Shown here: positions 42,267 to 51,916 of the stretch, piece after piece
Numbering within the stretch: the stretch's first letter is position 1
Layout: each line of letters begins with the position of its first letter
Assembly (NCBI RefSeq): GCF_029094525.1
Contig: NZ_CP119107.1
Coordinates: forward strand, 3,286,001 to 3,350,000
DNA from: Pullulanibacillus sp. KACC 23026
Lineage (GTDB): Bacteria; Bacillota; Bacilli; Bacillales; Sporolactobacillaceae
Length of the DNA: 64,000 nucleotides
Direction: 5' to 3'
Notes under the pieces: generated by a model
Seen by the model: only the letters and a program-made list of their open reading frames with translations
Databases searched by the model: none
What the model was told of the DNA's origin: nothing
Program-made: the position numbers and the translations under genes

Positions 42267-43832
42267 TTATTTTGCGTATTCAATCGCACGTGTCTCTCTT
42301 ATCACCGTTACTTTGATATGACCTGGATAATCGAGTTCACTTTCGATTTTCTTCGTAATTTCTTTTGCGAGTTGATAAGCATTCGCATCATCAATGATTT
42401 CTGGTTGAACCATGATGCGAACCTCTCGCCCTGCTTGTATAGCGAATGATTTCTCGACACCCTCAAAAGACTCAGAGATTTCTTCAAGCTTCTCAAGTCT
42501 TCTAATATAGGTTTCTAAAGTCTCACGACGTGCACCTGGCCGTGCTGCAGATAAGGCATCCGCAGCGGCTACCAAGACCGCTATAACTGAGGTTGCTTCG
42601 GTGTCCCCATGATGAGACGCTATACTGTTGACAACAACGGGATGCTCACGGTATTTCGTCGCAAGCTCAACCCCAATTTCAACATGGCTTCCTTCCACTT
42701 CATGGTCGATTGCTTTACCAATGTCATGAAGAAGACCTGCCCGTCTAGCCAGAGTAACATCCTCACCTAGTTCAGCAGCCATTAACCCAGTTAGATAGGC
42801 TACCTCCATTGAATGCTTTAACACGTTCTGTCCGTAGCTTGTCCTAAACTTAAGTCGGCCAAGAATCTTAATTAGATCCGGATGCAGGCCGTGAATGCCT
42901 ACTTCAAAAGTGGTTTGTTCCCCGTACTCTCTAATCATTTCATCCACTTCGCGGCGTGATTTTTCAACCATTTCTTCGATACGTGCTGGATGAATACGAC
43001 CATCTTGAACGAGTTTTTCTAATGCATTGCGTGCAATTTCACGTCGAATCGGATCAAATCCGGATAAAATAACGGCTTCTGGTGTATCGTCTATGATGAG
43101 ATCAATCCCAGTTAAGGTCTCAAGAGTTCGAATGTTACGTCCCTCACGCCCTATAATACGGCCTTTCATTTCATCATTCGGCAAATTCACGACAGAGACA
43201 GTTGTTTCAGCAACATGATCGGCTGCACAACGCTGGATAGCGAGAGAAAGGATATTCTTCGCTTTCTTGTCTGCCTCTTCCTTAGCCCGCAATTCGATTT
43301 CTTTCGCCAGCTGAGCGGCTTCATGAACTGTTTCCTGTCGTACTTGTGTGAGAATGAGCTCTTTCGCTTCTTCTGTTGTCAAACCAGAAATCCGCTCAAG
43401 CTCTAACTGACCAAGCCGAACCATTTCCTCCACTTTGCTTTCCATCTCTTCAGTTTGTCGTTGTCGTTTTTCGAGAGAATCCTCCCTCTTCTCAAGTGAT
43501 TCTTCTTTTTTATCAAGTAATTCGCTCTTGCGATCAAGGAGATCTTCTTTCTGAACTAGTCGATTTTCTTGTTTTTGCAATTCATTACGTCTTTCGCGAA
43601 TCTCGCCTTCTGCTTCCGTACGCAATTTGTGAATTTCATCTTTTGCTTCAAGGAGTGCTTCCTTCTTGGAAGCCTCTGCAGAACGTTTGGCATCTTCCAC
43701 GATTTGTGAAGCCATTCTTTCAGCGGACGAAATTTTGGCTTCCGCAATCGATTTGCGTATCAAGTAACCGATCAAAATTCCAACGACTACAGAGATGAGC
43801 GCAATGGAGATGATACTGATGATCATTGTCAA
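42267..43832 (-). CDS. rny: Ribonuclease Y
   Basis: About 521-aa endoribonuclease that starts decay of many mRNAs. It has an N-terminal membrane anchor ([21 protein letters not shown]), a long coiled coil (~residues 30-185), a KH domain ([15 protein letters not shown] near 215) and an HD domain ([12 protein letters not shown] near 365). The frame opens at 43901, but TTG 43832, 5-6 bases after AGGGGGTG, gives the B. subtilis length. It is a known partner of the RicAFT complex, whose RicA subunit is encoded here. Confidence 0.96.
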   Translation of the reverse strand: MTMIISIISIALISVVVGILIGYLIRKSIAEAKISSAERMASQIVEDAKRSAEASKKEALLEAKDEIHKLRTEAEGEIRERRNELQKQENRLVQKEDLLDRKSELLDKKEESLEKREDSLEKRQRQTEEMESKVEEMVRLGQLELERISGLTTEEAKELILTQVRQETVHEAAQLAKEIELRAKEEADKKAKNILSLAIQRCAADHVAETTVSVVNLPNDEMKGRIIGREGRNIRTLETLTGIDLIIDDTPEAVILSGFDPIRREIARNALEKLVQDGRIHPARIEEMVEKSRREVDEMIREYGEQTTFEVGIHGLHPDLIKILGRLKFRTSYGQNVLKHSMEVAYLTGLMAAELGEDVTLARRAGLLHDIGKAIDHEVEGSHVEIGVELATKYREHPVVVNSIASHHGDTEATSVIAVLVAAADALSAARPGARRETLETYIRRLEKLEEISESFEGVEKSFAIQAGREVRIMVQPEIIDDANAYQLAKEITKKIESELDYPGHIKVTVIRETRAIEYAK

Positions 43833-44103
43833 GTCATTCACCCCCTTGCTCTCAACAAGTCGCCTTGCTTTTTTGTCATTTTTTTGAAGTTTCAACTTCA
43901 TTTACATTTAAATCATTTGTCATTTTTTTAATTGAAAATGAATAAATATATTTCCATTGTAAATTTAACAAAAATAGATGTCAACTTAATTCAGGACAAC
44001 TCTATTAAGATTCGACTTAATTTTCAGAGTTGTACGCGGTTTTTTTTACAACATTTATTCCTGATGCATGCGTTGATTTTTATAATAGGAAAGGATTCCT
44101 AAT

Positions 44104-44141
44104 AAAAAAGCACGGTAAATTCCATTGGAGAAATACCGTGC
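44104..44141 (-). terminator. recA terminator
   Basis: Perfect 8-bp stem GCACGGTA/TACCGTGC, 16-base loop, then TTTTTTATT on the minus strand. It lies about 85 bases beyond recA; nothing else is seen between it and rny. Confidence 0.8.
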
Positions 44142-44225
44142 GAGAGTTCTAGGATATTTACTTATCGACTGCCTCTAAATGAGCCAGTTAAGAAGTTTTC
44201 TAGCTTTTGATTTGAAATAAAAAAT

Positions 44226-45266
44226 TTAGAGCAATTCACCTTGCTCAACAAAACCTTCTTGCTCAACATCAGTTTGCTCGGCATCTAACCCGTAATGAGC
44301 ACGGATTTTCTTTTCAATGGTAGAGGCAATTTCAGGGTTTTCTTTCAAAAATTGCTTGGCATTTTCACGGCCCTGACCAAGGCGTTCTTCATCAAATGAA
44401 TACCAGGCACCGCTCTTCTGAACAATATCGAGATCGGAGCCAATATCAAGAATTTCGCCTTCTTTTGAAATGCCTTCTCCGTACATGATGTCGACCTCTG
44501 CTTGTTTAAAAGGAGGCGCTACTTTATTTTTGACGACTTTAATCTTCGTTCGGTTCCCTACCATATCATTACCTTGCTTAAGCGTTTCTGCTCTGCGCAC
44601 TTCTAAACGGATGGTCGAGTAAAATTTCAAAGCACGTCCACCAGGCGTCGTTTCAGGGTTTCCGAACATAACGCCGACTTTTTCACGAATCTGGTTAATA
44701 AAAATAGCTGTAGTCTTAGATTTGCTAATCGCCCCGCCTAACTTACGAAGCGCTTGAGACATCAAACGAGCTTGAAGACCAACGTGTGCATCCCCCATCT
44801 CGCCTTCGATCTCAGCCTTTGGAACAAGTGCTGCAACTGAGTCAATGACAATAATATCAACAGCTCCACTGCGAACAAGTGCTTCAGCAATTTCAAGGGC
44901 TTGTTCACCGGTATCAGGTTGTGAAAGCAGCAATTCATCAATATCGACTCCAAGATTCTTCGCATAGGCCGGATCAAGCGCATGCTCTGCATCAATAAAG
45001 GCCGCTTGCCCGCCTATTTTTTGAGCTTCGGCAATTGCATGAAGGGCGACCGTTGTCTTACCTGAGGATTCAGGGCCGTAAACTTCAATAATACGTCCTC
45101 TCGGGAAACCACCGACGCCCATAGCGATATCAAGAGTTATGGAACCGCTCGATACGGTTGATACACGATTATCCGTTTGCTCACCCATCTTCATGATGGA
45201 TCCTTTTCCGAATTGCTTTTCTATCTGTCTCAAAGCCATGTCTAAGGCTTGTTTGCGGTCGCTCAT
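44226..45266 (-). CDS. recA: RecA recombinase
   Basis: 346-aa RecA. Walker A is GPESSGKTT near residue 66, Walker B is [10 protein letters not shown] near 138, and the loop-2 region is [20 protein letters not shown] near 196-215. It drives homologous recombination and LexA self-cleavage. AAAGAGG lies 7-8 bases before the ATG. It has a long leader of about 190 bases and an SOS-box promoter just after cinA. The pbpX gene that follows recA in B. subtilis is absent. Confidence 0.98.
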   Translation of the reverse strand: MSDRKQALDMALRQIEKQFGKGSIMKMGEQTDNRVSTVSSGSITLDIAMGVGGFPRGRIIEVYGPESSGKTTVALHAIAEAQKIGGQAAFIDAEHALDPAYAKNLGVDIDELLLSQPDTGEQALEIAEALVRSGAVDIIVIDSVAALVPKAEIEGEMGDAHVGLQARLMSQALRKLGGAISKSKTTAIFINQIREKVGVMFGNPETTPGGRALKFYSTIRLEVRRAETLKQGNDMVGNRTKIKVVKNKVAPPFKQAEVDIMYGEGISKEGEILDIGSDLDIVQKSGAWYSFDEERLGQGRENAKQFLKENPEIASTIEKKIRAHYGLDAEQTDVEQEGFVEQGELL

Positions 45267-45465
45267 ATTATGACCTCTTTCATATTATTATAATTTTGGT
45301 AGGATAAAGACGGTTCGATTTTTATTAAAACAAACGAAATCCCGCTTGGCTTTCCCGCAAGTTCGTGTCTGATTTGTCACTTCTTGGGAGTCTCGCGGAT
45401 TCCATCAAAACGATAAAAATCATGATAGTCTTGTAATTAGGAAGTAATCTCTACTAACTAATCTT

Positions 45466-45517
45466 ATGATAGACGTTTTTAGGCAGTTTGACAATAGGTT
45501 TTGCGAACATTTATTCG
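45466..45517 (-). promoter_or_regulatory. recA promoter with LexA box
   Basis: TTGTCA (45489-45494), 17 bases, TATCAT (45466-45471) on the minus strand. CGAATAAATGTTCG (45504-45517) lies just upstream and has the same CGAAT-N4-GTTCG form as the B. subtilis recA SOS box. Confidence 0.8.
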
Positions 45518-45526
45518 CTTTTTTTT

Positions 45527-46759
45527 TTACTGGAGACTTTTTCTAATGAGTTCAAGTCCCTGTTTGACCGTCCGGTTACGAATCGCCGTGCGCGAGCCCG
45601 ATAGTTGAAGGGAAAGGATTTTTGTCTCTTTATCTGCCATTGATAGACCAATAAAAACGGTCCCGACAGGTTTGCCTTCACTTTCTGATGGCCCTGCCAC
45701 GCCTGTGAAGCTGATTCCCATATCAGCTTCAGTCAAGAGTCGAATTCGTTCAGCCATTTCCTTCGCGCAAGTTGCGCTAACTGCCCCATCTGTTTCCAAT
45801 ACTTCTTTAGGTACTCCGAGCACGTTCTCTTTTACTTCATTCGTGTAACAGACAATGCCGCCTTTAACTATTTCCGATGCGCCTGCAAAATCTGTTAAAG
45901 TTTGTGAGAATGCACCGCCAGTTAGGCTTTCTGCCATAGCAACCGTTAAGCCTTTTCTCTTTAAAAGATCAAAGACCACGGCTGCATGGGAGTTTTCTTC
46001 TCCATACCCATACAAAAATGAACCGACGCGCTCTAAAATTTTTGCTTCGATTTCATCCAGCATCTCGTTTGCTTTTTCGGTATCATTTGTTCGAGCGGAG
46101 AGTCTCAGGGTAACCTCGCCCTCTTTTGCATACGGTGCAATCGTCGGATTGGTTTGCCCATCAATCAAGTCCATTAGCTCTGTCTCAAGCTGTGATTCAC
46201 CGATCCCAAAAAATCTTAACACTCTTGAGTGAATCCGCTCTCCTTGCAATGACAGAAGATAAGGCTTTACACTTTCCATAAACATGGGCTTCATTTCCGA
46301 TGGCGGTCCAGGCATTAAGATATAACGAGTGGATTCTCCTTCAAGAATCATTCCTGGCGCCATGCCATGATTGTTAGGAAGCACTTGTGCCCCCTCCAAA
46401 ACAATCGCTTGGCGACGATTGTTCTCCGTCATCGTTCGCCCCGTTTTTTTAAAGTAAGCTTCGATTTTTTCAAGCGCGTCCTCATCCATGACTAATGACC
46501 TTCCCAAAGACTGTGCAAGCGTCTCTTTTGTCAGATCATCTTTTGTTGGCCCTAATCCACCTGTGAATATCAGGCAGTCCGAACGTGATTCAGCTGTTTT
46601 TATCGTATTTTTTAGTCGTTCAGGATTATCCCCAACGACCGTATGATAAAAGACATTGATCCCAATTTCAGCGCATTCCTGTGAAATAAATTGAGCGTTT
46701 GTGTTGGCGATTTGTCCAAGCAACAATTCGGTTCCGACAGCGATGATTTCAGCGTTCAT
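45527..46759 (-). CDS. cinA: CinA competence/damage-inducible protein
   Basis: About 410-aa protein. An N-terminal MoCF-like domain ([20 protein letters not shown], then [13 protein letters not shown] near 75) is joined to a C-terminal nicotinamide-nucleotide amidase domain ([10 protein letters not shown] near 275, [10 protein letters not shown] near 355). The frame opens at 46789, but ATG 46759 has GGGAGG 6-7 bases upstream and fits the family N-terminus. It sits directly upstream of recA, as in many Firmicutes. Confidence 0.95.
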   Translation of the reverse strand: MNAEIIAVGTELLLGQIANTNAQFISQECAEIGINVFYHTVVGDNPERLKNTIKTAESRSDCLIFTGGLGPTKDDLTKETLAQSLGRSLVMDEDALEKIEAYFKKTGRTMTENNRRQAIVLEGAQVLPNNHGMAPGMILEGESTRYILMPGPPSEMKPMFMESVKPYLLSLQGERIHSRVLRFFGIGESQLETELMDLIDGQTNPTIAPYAKEGEVTLRLSARTNDTEKANEMLDEIEAKILERVGSFLYGYGEENSHAAVVFDLLKRKGLTVAMAESLTGGAFSQTLTDFAGASEIVKGGIVCYTNEVKENVLGVPKEVLETDGAVSATCAKEMAERIRLLTEADMGISFTGVAGPSESEGKPVGTVFIGLSMADKETKILSLQLSGSRTAIRNRTVKQGLELIRKSLQ

Positions 46760-46838
46760 AATAGCCTCCCATAAAAATGATTGTCCCAAAATCTTCCCAC
46801 TTAAACTAATTTCACACTTACGGTTAAAAGTCCTGCTG

Positions 46839-47423
46839 TTATTTCAAGTTTGAGTTTCTTAGAACATGTTTATTTTTAGCAAAATAATCCCAGCCAGATA
46901 GGATGGTTAAAATCACGGCCACCCAAAGGCAAATGTAGGCGAGAGGAAAACCGTTCGTCCCAAATGGAATATTATTCAAAAGATAAAGAATGAGAGCAAG
47001 CATTTGAAACGTTGTTTTCCACTTGGCAATCGGACTTGCGGCAATCACTTGCCCTTGTTCAACCGCGACCAATCGAAAACCAGTGATCGCAAACTCACGC
47101 GCTAGAATAACAATAACCATCCATGACGGCATTTCGCGAAGACCAACCAATGCGACAAAAGCGGCCATGGTCAGCAGTTTATCAGCAAGTGGATCCATGA
47201 ATTTCCCAAAATTCGAAACAAGATGAAGGCGTCTTGCTAAATAGCCGTCTAAGAAGTCGGTCAATGAAGCTACAATAAACACGATGGCTGCAATTAATCG
47301 GGCAACGGTAAACTGAGCATCCCCAACCATTAACTCGGCATGCCCCATCGGCACTAATAATAAAATTAAAAAAACCGGAATGAGAACCATTCGAAGTACC
47401 GTTAATTGATTCGCGATATTCAT
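46839..47423 (-). CDS. pgsA: Phosphatidylglycerophosphate synthase PgsA
   Basis: 194-aa membrane enzyme joining CDP-diacylglycerol and glycerol-3-phosphate. The CDP-alcohol phosphotransferase motif is [20 protein letters not shown] followed by LADK (Asp-Gly-x2-Ala-Arg-x8-Gly-x3-Asp-x3-Asp), near residues 63-85. About five hydrophobic segments are seen. The ATG follows a GGAGGGGT box. Position between rodZ and cinA matches B. subtilis. Confidence 0.96.
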   Translation of the reverse strand: MNIANQLTVLRMVLIPVFLILLLVPMGHAELMVGDAQFTVARLIAAIVFIVASLTDFLDGYLARRLHLVSNFGKFMDPLADKLLTMAAFVALVGLREMPSWMVIVILAREFAITGFRLVAVEQGQVIAASPIAKWKTTFQMLALILYLLNNIPFGTNGFPLAYICLWVAVILTILSGWDYFAKNKHVLRNSNLK

Positions 47424-47596
47424 CTAAACCCCTCCAATCAACTTTTAATAGATCTATTTCTTTAATGCCGCCCAGTAAAAACAAAGGGCCAGATCCCCTC
47501 AAGTTTCCCGCACTTAGACGTTGTTTCAAAAAAAGACTTGGTCTAAATGCAAGTAAAACGAGGGAGTCAGACCCATAAGACACCTCACTGTCAACA

Positions 47597-48526
47597 TTAC
47601 TTCTTATATACAATCGTAATATGCTGAAAAACGGGATCCTTTGGAACGTCCAAAGTTTCGCCATTAATCGTTATCTTAACATTATCCACGTTACCAACTT
47701 TTAAAAACACTTGTTTCAAACTGCTGAAGTCTTGATGAAAACTCTTGGTCTTACCATCTGTATCCGCATAAATAGAGTCAGCAAAATAACTTTTGCCTGT
47801 CGAAGAGGTATCATTAACCCCAAGCCAGCTATATTGATTAGTCGCTGTCACATCCAACACAAACTTGTCAGCCCCGCTTAACGTATACGTATAATAGCTT
47901 CCTTGAGATGACGTTAATTCGATCTTCTGCTTAGCGGCAGCATTCGTATCTTTCTCCTTAGTCTTTGCCGCACTGTTGTCAGATTTACTAGAATCCGTAT
48001 TGGCTGTTGATTGAGTAGATGACGCTTTGTCAGAATTTGATGGCTTGGATGCTTTGGTCCCATTCCCTAGATTTTCAGCCTTCTTATAAGACGTATCATT
48101 GGATGGACTTTGTGCACTGGAGTCATTTCCACTGACCAAATGCTGAGCCAAGACATAGATCCCAATCGCAATCGCGAGACCCACTATGGCCATGACCAAA
48201 TATTGAACATTCTTTGTCAGATTGTGACTAGAAGTGACACGAATCGTCTCCCGCGCATTTCTCGGCGGAAGGGTTTCTATCTCTGACCCAGACCGTGGGA
48301 CTTCTGAAGGGTACGTTTCAAATAACTCATTCGGATCTAATCCCACCGCTTCAGCATAGCTTTTGATAAAAGCGCGCGTATAAAATTGGCCCGGGAGGCG
48401 ATTATACTCACCTTCTTCAATGGCAAGGAGATAGCGCTTTTGTATTTTTGTCTTTTCTTGCAAGTCGTCTAGCGTTAGTTCCATGGTTTCCCGTGCTTCC
48501 CTTAATGCTAAACCGAGTTCACTCAA
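47597..48526 (-). CDS. rodZ: RodZ-like morphogenesis protein (YmfM)
   Basis: About 309-aa membrane protein. The cytoplasmic N-terminal HTH has MELTLDDLQEKTKIQKRYLL, then AIEEGEYNRLPGQFYTRAFI. One membrane segment follows (YLVMAIVGLAIAIGIYVL near 115-132), then a Ser/Thr/Asn/Lys-rich linker and a DUF4115 beta domain from about 205. RodZ links MreB to cell-shape control. The frame opens at 48544, but TTG 48526, 7 bases after AGGTG, gives the usual SELG-type start. Confidence 0.92.
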   Translation of the reverse strand: MSELGLALREARETMELTLDDLQEKTKIQKRYLLAIEEGEYNRLPGQFYTRAFIKSYAEAVGLDPNELFETYPSEVPRSGSEIETLPPRNARETIRVTSSHNLTKNVQYLVMAIVGLAIAIGIYVLAQHLVSGNDSSAQSPSNDTSYKKAENLGNGTKASKPSNSDKASSTQSTANTDSSKSDNSAAKTKEKDTNAAAKQKIELTSSQGSYYTYTLSGADKFVLDVTATNQYSWLGVNDTSSTGKSYFADSIYADTDGKTKSFHQDFSSLKQVFLKVGNVDNVKITINGETLDVPKDPVFQHITIVYKK

Positions 48527-48547
48527 TGGAAAACACCTGCCCAATTA

Positions 48548-49324
48548 TTAGTTAAAGTCATTGTTAAAAGAATCTGCCTCCACCACTTCATATGTAATTT
48601 CTTCATCAGGATGATTTCGCAGTTCAATAATGTAGTCAAAGTCATCGAGAGTATATTCCGTACCTTGGCAAAAAATATCAGGATGTTCGACCACTTTGGT
48701 CACCGGCATTCGCATGACCTGTCTCAGAAGCTCCCAATGCTTTTCTGTTGCCCGGCGAGTTGAGACAACACCGTCAATAATGAAGACATGATCATCTGAA
48801 AATTCATCTTCAGCGAGCTGAGAACGAATCGTCTGGCGAAGCAGGGTGGATGAAATGAATACCCATCGTTTATTGGCACACACACTAGATGCAATAATCG
48901 ATTCCGTCTTCCCAACCCTGGGCAACCCGCGTATCCCTATTAGCTTATGACCATCTTTTTTATAAAGCTCCGCCATAAAATCAACAAGCAGCCCTATTTC
49001 ATCCCGTATAAATCGAAATGTCTTCTTATCATCGGCATCGCGCTCTAAATAACGACCGTGTCGGACTGCAAGACGATCGCTTAATTTAGGTTCTCTAAGC
49101 TTAGTAACGACAATATTGTCCATTGTCTTAACAATCTCAAAAAGTTGTTCCATCTGAGTACTGCCTTCTGTGACGAGGAGCATACCGCGTCGAGAGTTAT
49201 CGACGCCATTAATTGTGACAATATTGATACCGAGCATACCGAACAAAGAAGCAACGTCTCCCAAAAGTCCTGGCCGATTTCTATGTATTTCGTACTCTAG
49301 ATACCATTCTTTCTTGTTCTCCAT
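48548..49324 (-). CDS. ymfK: YmfK, DUF3388 protein with ACT-like and P-loop parts
   Basis: About 258-aa cytoplasmic protein. Residues ~1-85 look like an ACT domain (EIHRNRPGLLGDVASLFGML, then GINIVTINGVD). The rest contains a P-loop-like GIRGLPRVGKTESI near 140 and an aspartate-rich strand VFIIDGVV. The function is unknown in B. subtilis too. The frame opens at 49420, but ATG 49324 matches the conserved MENKKEWYLEYEI start. It lies between ymfJ and rodZ as expected. Confidence 0.9.
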   Translation of the reverse strand: MENKKEWYLEYEIHRNRPGLLGDVASLFGMLGINIVTINGVDNSRRGMLLVTEGSTQMEQLFEIVKTMDNIVVTKLREPKLSDRLAVRHGRYLERDADDKKTFRFIRDEIGLLVDFMAELYKKDGHKLIGIRGLPRVGKTESIIASSVCANKRWVFISSTLLRQTIRSQLAEDEFSDDHVFIIDGVVSTRRATEKHWELLRQVMRMPVTKVVEHPDIFCQGTEYTLDDFDYIIELRNHPDEEITYEVVEADSFNNDFN

Positions 49325-49494
49325 TATAAAACCCCATATCTCAGATTCGAATGCGTGCCATCTTACTCCTCGTAATCCCGTACTCGTCAAATCTGCCTCA
49401 GTCCGTATGATCGATCCCAATAAAGTGTGACAGTATTAATGTATAACAAATTATGTAAGGATTCAAGGAGAATAGAGGATTTTATAATGGATAG

Positions 49495-49522
49495 AAAAGG
49501 GATGCCGAATCAGACATCCCTC
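49495..49522 (-). terminator. ymfJ terminator
   Basis: Stem GGGATG/CATCCC, 10-base loop, then TTTTCTAT on the minus strand, about 15 bases after ymfJ. It would separate ymfJ from ymfK. Confidence 0.6.
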
Positions 49523-49537
49523 TTCAAAGATTTTTTA

Positions 49538-49798
49538 TTATTGATGCATTCCGTTGTTTTGAACAAGCTTCACCATTATATTGGCAATAGCATGCTGTTC
49601 TTCTGGGCTCGCAACACTCCACAAATCGGAGAGAACACGTTCTTGTTCATTCTTAGGGTCAACATGTTCAGCAAGATAGCCACCAATTTGAGTCGCAAAA
49701 TTGCTAATGGTTTCCTGTCCAATCCCTTTGTCTTGTGCGTCATTCAATTTGTCACCAAGAAAATTTTTCCACGTATCCCAATTTTGTAAAATAGACAT
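49538..49798 (-). CDS. ymfJ: YmfJ, DUF3243 family
   Basis: 86-aa small protein of the DUF3243 family: WDTWKNFLGDKLNDAQDKGI near the start, then IGGYLAEHVDPKNEQERVL and LWSVASPEEQHAIANIMVKL. No membrane segment or signal. AGGAGG lies about 7-8 bases before the ATG. Function unknown. Order ymfI-ymfJ-ymfK is as in B. subtilis. Confidence 0.92.
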   Translation of the reverse strand: MSILQNWDTWKNFLGDKLNDAQDKGIGQETISNFATQIGGYLAEHVDPKNEQERVLSDLWSVASPEEQHAIANIMVKLVQNNGMHQ

Positions 49799-49887
49799 GC
49801 TGACTCCTCCTTTTTGGATGATACATCAATAGGATGTCTGTTCACCTGCAAAATATGCATGAGAGAAGTCACCAAGCCTTAAGTGAA

Positions 49888-50619
49888 TTAACAATACCAG
49901 CCGCCATTAATTGCGAGTACCTGACCGGTCATATAGCTTGCTTCAGGCTGACACAAGTAACGGACAAGACCCGCCACCTCACTAGGGTTGGCTAAACGTC
50001 CCAATGGAATTTCTTCGATGAGCGCTTCTTTCTCTAACTTATCAAAGGCAGCCATCATGGGTGTTTCTACAGCACCTGGGGCAATTGCATTCACCGTTAC
50101 CCCGCTTGGCGCAAGCTCCTTAGCTAAAGCCTTCGTCAGACTGATCTGCGCGCCTTTCACCATCGAATAGGCCACTTCCATAGAGGCTCCTGTCTGCCCC
50201 CAAATAGAAGAAATAAAAATGATTTGACCGCATTTTTCTTTAATCATATGAGGGACAAGCGCTTGTGTCACACGAAAAGGAACCTTCATATGATGGACGA
50301 TCATTTGGTCAAGCTCGTCTTCCTCAACATCTTGAAAAAGTTTCAAAAGACTATGACCGCTGTTATGTACAAGAAGTTCAATTTGATTATGGGGTAACCC
50401 ATCAAGAAATTGATTGACCTCCTGCCGAATAAAAAAATTCGCTTTTATAGGCTTAAAAAATTGCTCTGGATAAGCCTTTAAAAGACGATTAGCCAGCCCC
50501 AAGCACGAGGGTTCATTCGAATTATAATGCAAGAATAGAGAATACCCTTCTTTAGCAAGTTCTAAGGCGATCGCGTTACCGATCGCCCCGCTTGCCCCTG
50601 TTATTAATCCAACCTTCAT
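49888..50619 (-). CDS. ymfI: Short-chain dehydrogenase/reductase YmfI (FabG-like)
   Basis: About 243-aa SDR. The NADP-binding motif is ITGASGAIGNAIA near residue 6. The catalytic Ser-Tyr-Lys is visible as FISSIWG near 136 and YSMVKGA near 150. The C-terminus NGGWYC holds the cofactor-domain end. The substrate is unknown. The frame opens at 50682, inside ymfH; ATG 50619 is preceded by AAGGAG and leaves a 10-base gap to ymfH. Confidence 0.92.
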   Translation of the reverse strand: MKVGLITGASGAIGNAIALELAKEGYSLFLHYNSNEPSCLGLANRLLKAYPEQFFKPIKANFFIRQEVNQFLDGLPHNQIELLVHNSGHSLLKLFQDVEEDELDQMIVHHMKVPFRVTQALVPHMIKEKCGQIIFISSIWGQTGASMEVAYSMVKGAQISLTKALAKELAPSGVTVNAIAPGAVETPMMAAFDKLEKEALIEEIPLGRLANPSEVAGLVRYLCQPEASYMTGQVLAINGGWYC

Positions 50620-50629
50620 TGTAGACTCC

Positions 50630-51916
50630 TTACTTTGGTACAACTTGACAGCTTGTAAAGGCTTCACGAACAAAATGTTCATTCATCACCTGTTCCAGAT
50701 TCTCGATTGTCAAAGCTTCAAGAATAGGTACAGTATCGAATAAATTCATATCGTTAAACCAATAACGCGTAAATTGATTGGCAATATACTCAGGGGAATT
50801 TAAGGATTTTAACAAAGAGCCAATTTTTTTCTTGCGGGCCCGTTCAAAGGCTGTCGCATCGATCGACTCTCCCTTAAATTCTTCTACCATATCAAAGAGA
50901 CGCTTGGCTAAGCGGTCAGGGTCTTTAGTGTTGCCGCCCATTGCCGAAAAACCAAACTCCTTCTCTTCCGTATAATCAAAAGAAAAAGAATCGTCAATCA
51001 AATCTTCATTAATTAAGGCTTGATAGCGGTCCGTCCCTTTACCGAACATGAGTTCAAGCAGTAAGGAAACCGATAACTCGTGGCGCTGCATCTCTTTACC
51101 GTTACGATGCAATCGTCCTTCTTTATAGCCCACCATAAGTTTAGACGTATTAACCGCCATTTTGAGAACTGACTTTGGTTTTGCAACATGGCCCTTTTCA
51201 GTCGGATAGTCTCTTTCAACCGGTTGTTTGTCCGTGTAATCTTTGGCTTTCTGATTTTCTTCAATTACCTGGATGACTCGCTCCGGATCAACTGGTCCCA
51301 CGACAAAAAACATCATATTGCTCGGATGATAAAAGGTCTGATAACACTCCATTAAAGTCTCGGTTGTAATTTTTGAAATCGACTCAATGGTCCCCGCAAT
51401 ATCCACTTTAACAGGATGTTTTTCATACATGTTTTCAATTAAACCAAAATAAACACGCCAATCCGCATTGTCGTTATACATCTGAATTTCTTGTCCAATG
51501 ATCCCTTTTTCCTTCTCAACGGTCTGATCGGTAAAGCCAGGCGTCTGAACCATATCTAGAAGCGTCTGAAGATTCACCTCCACATTCGACGTACTTGAGA
51601 AGAGGTAAGCCGTCCTTGTAAAAGAAGTAAAGGCATTGGTCTGTGCGCCTTGAGAGCTGAAATCTTGAAAGACATCACCGCCTCCAGGCTTTTCAAACAT
51701 CTTGTGCTCTAAAAAGTGAGCGATGCCGTCTGGAACAGTTATCCAATCATTTTTATTCAAAGGAATGAAACGGTTGTCGATCGACCCGTAATTCGTCGTA
51801 AAAGTGGCAAAGGTTTTATTAAACTCCGGCTTAGGAACGACGCAAACCGTAAGTCCGTTATCAAGTCTTGTCTGAAACACCCTTTCATCAAGCTGTTCAA
51901 AATGCTTCTGTTCCAC
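50630..51916 (-). CDS. ymfH: YmfH, zinc-binding M16 peptidase-like subunit
   Basis: 428-aa M16 (insulinase) family protein. The inverted zinc motif His-x2-Glu-His is intact in IAHFLEHKMFEKPGG near residue 67, and the further Glu ligand is probably in KEKGIIGQEIQMYND near 145. It ends one base before ymfF... begins, with ymfF upstream and abutting. In B. subtilis the ymfF-ymfH pair is processing-peptidase-like. Here YmfH would be the active and YmfF the inactive partner. Confidence 0.92.
   Translation of the reverse strand: MEQKHFEQLDERVFQTRLDNGLTVCVVPKPEFNKTFATFTTNYGSIDNRFIPLNKNDWITVPDGIAHFLEHKMFEKPGGGDVFQDFSSQGAQTNAFTSFTRTAYLFSSTSNVEVNLQTLLDMVQTPGFTDQTVEKEKGIIGQEIQMYNDNADWRVYFGLIENMYEKHPVKVDIAGTIESISKITTETLMECYQTFYHPSNMMFFVVGPVDPERVIQVIEENQKAKDYTDKQPVERDYPTEKGHVAKPKSVLKMAVNTSKLMVGYKEGRLHRNGKEMQRHELSVSLLLELMFGKGTDRYQALINEDLIDDSFSFDYTEEKEFGFSAMGGNTKDPDRLAKRLFDMVEEFKGESIDATAFERARKKKIGSLLKSLNSPEYIANQFTRYWFNDMNLFDTVPILEALTIENLEQVMNEHFVREAFTSCQVVPK

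Noticed and set aside
43376-43798. 140-aa plus-strand ORF inside rny
   Set aside because: Antisense shadow of the coiled-coil coding region, whose regular codon pattern leaves long open frames on the other strand.
45855-46232. 125-aa plus-strand ORF inside cinA
   Set aside because: Antisense shadow; low-complexity Ser-rich translation with no recognisable domain.
47182-47664. 160-aa minus-strand ORF overlapping rodZ and pgsA
   Set aside because: It overlaps two confident genes in another frame and has no family features.
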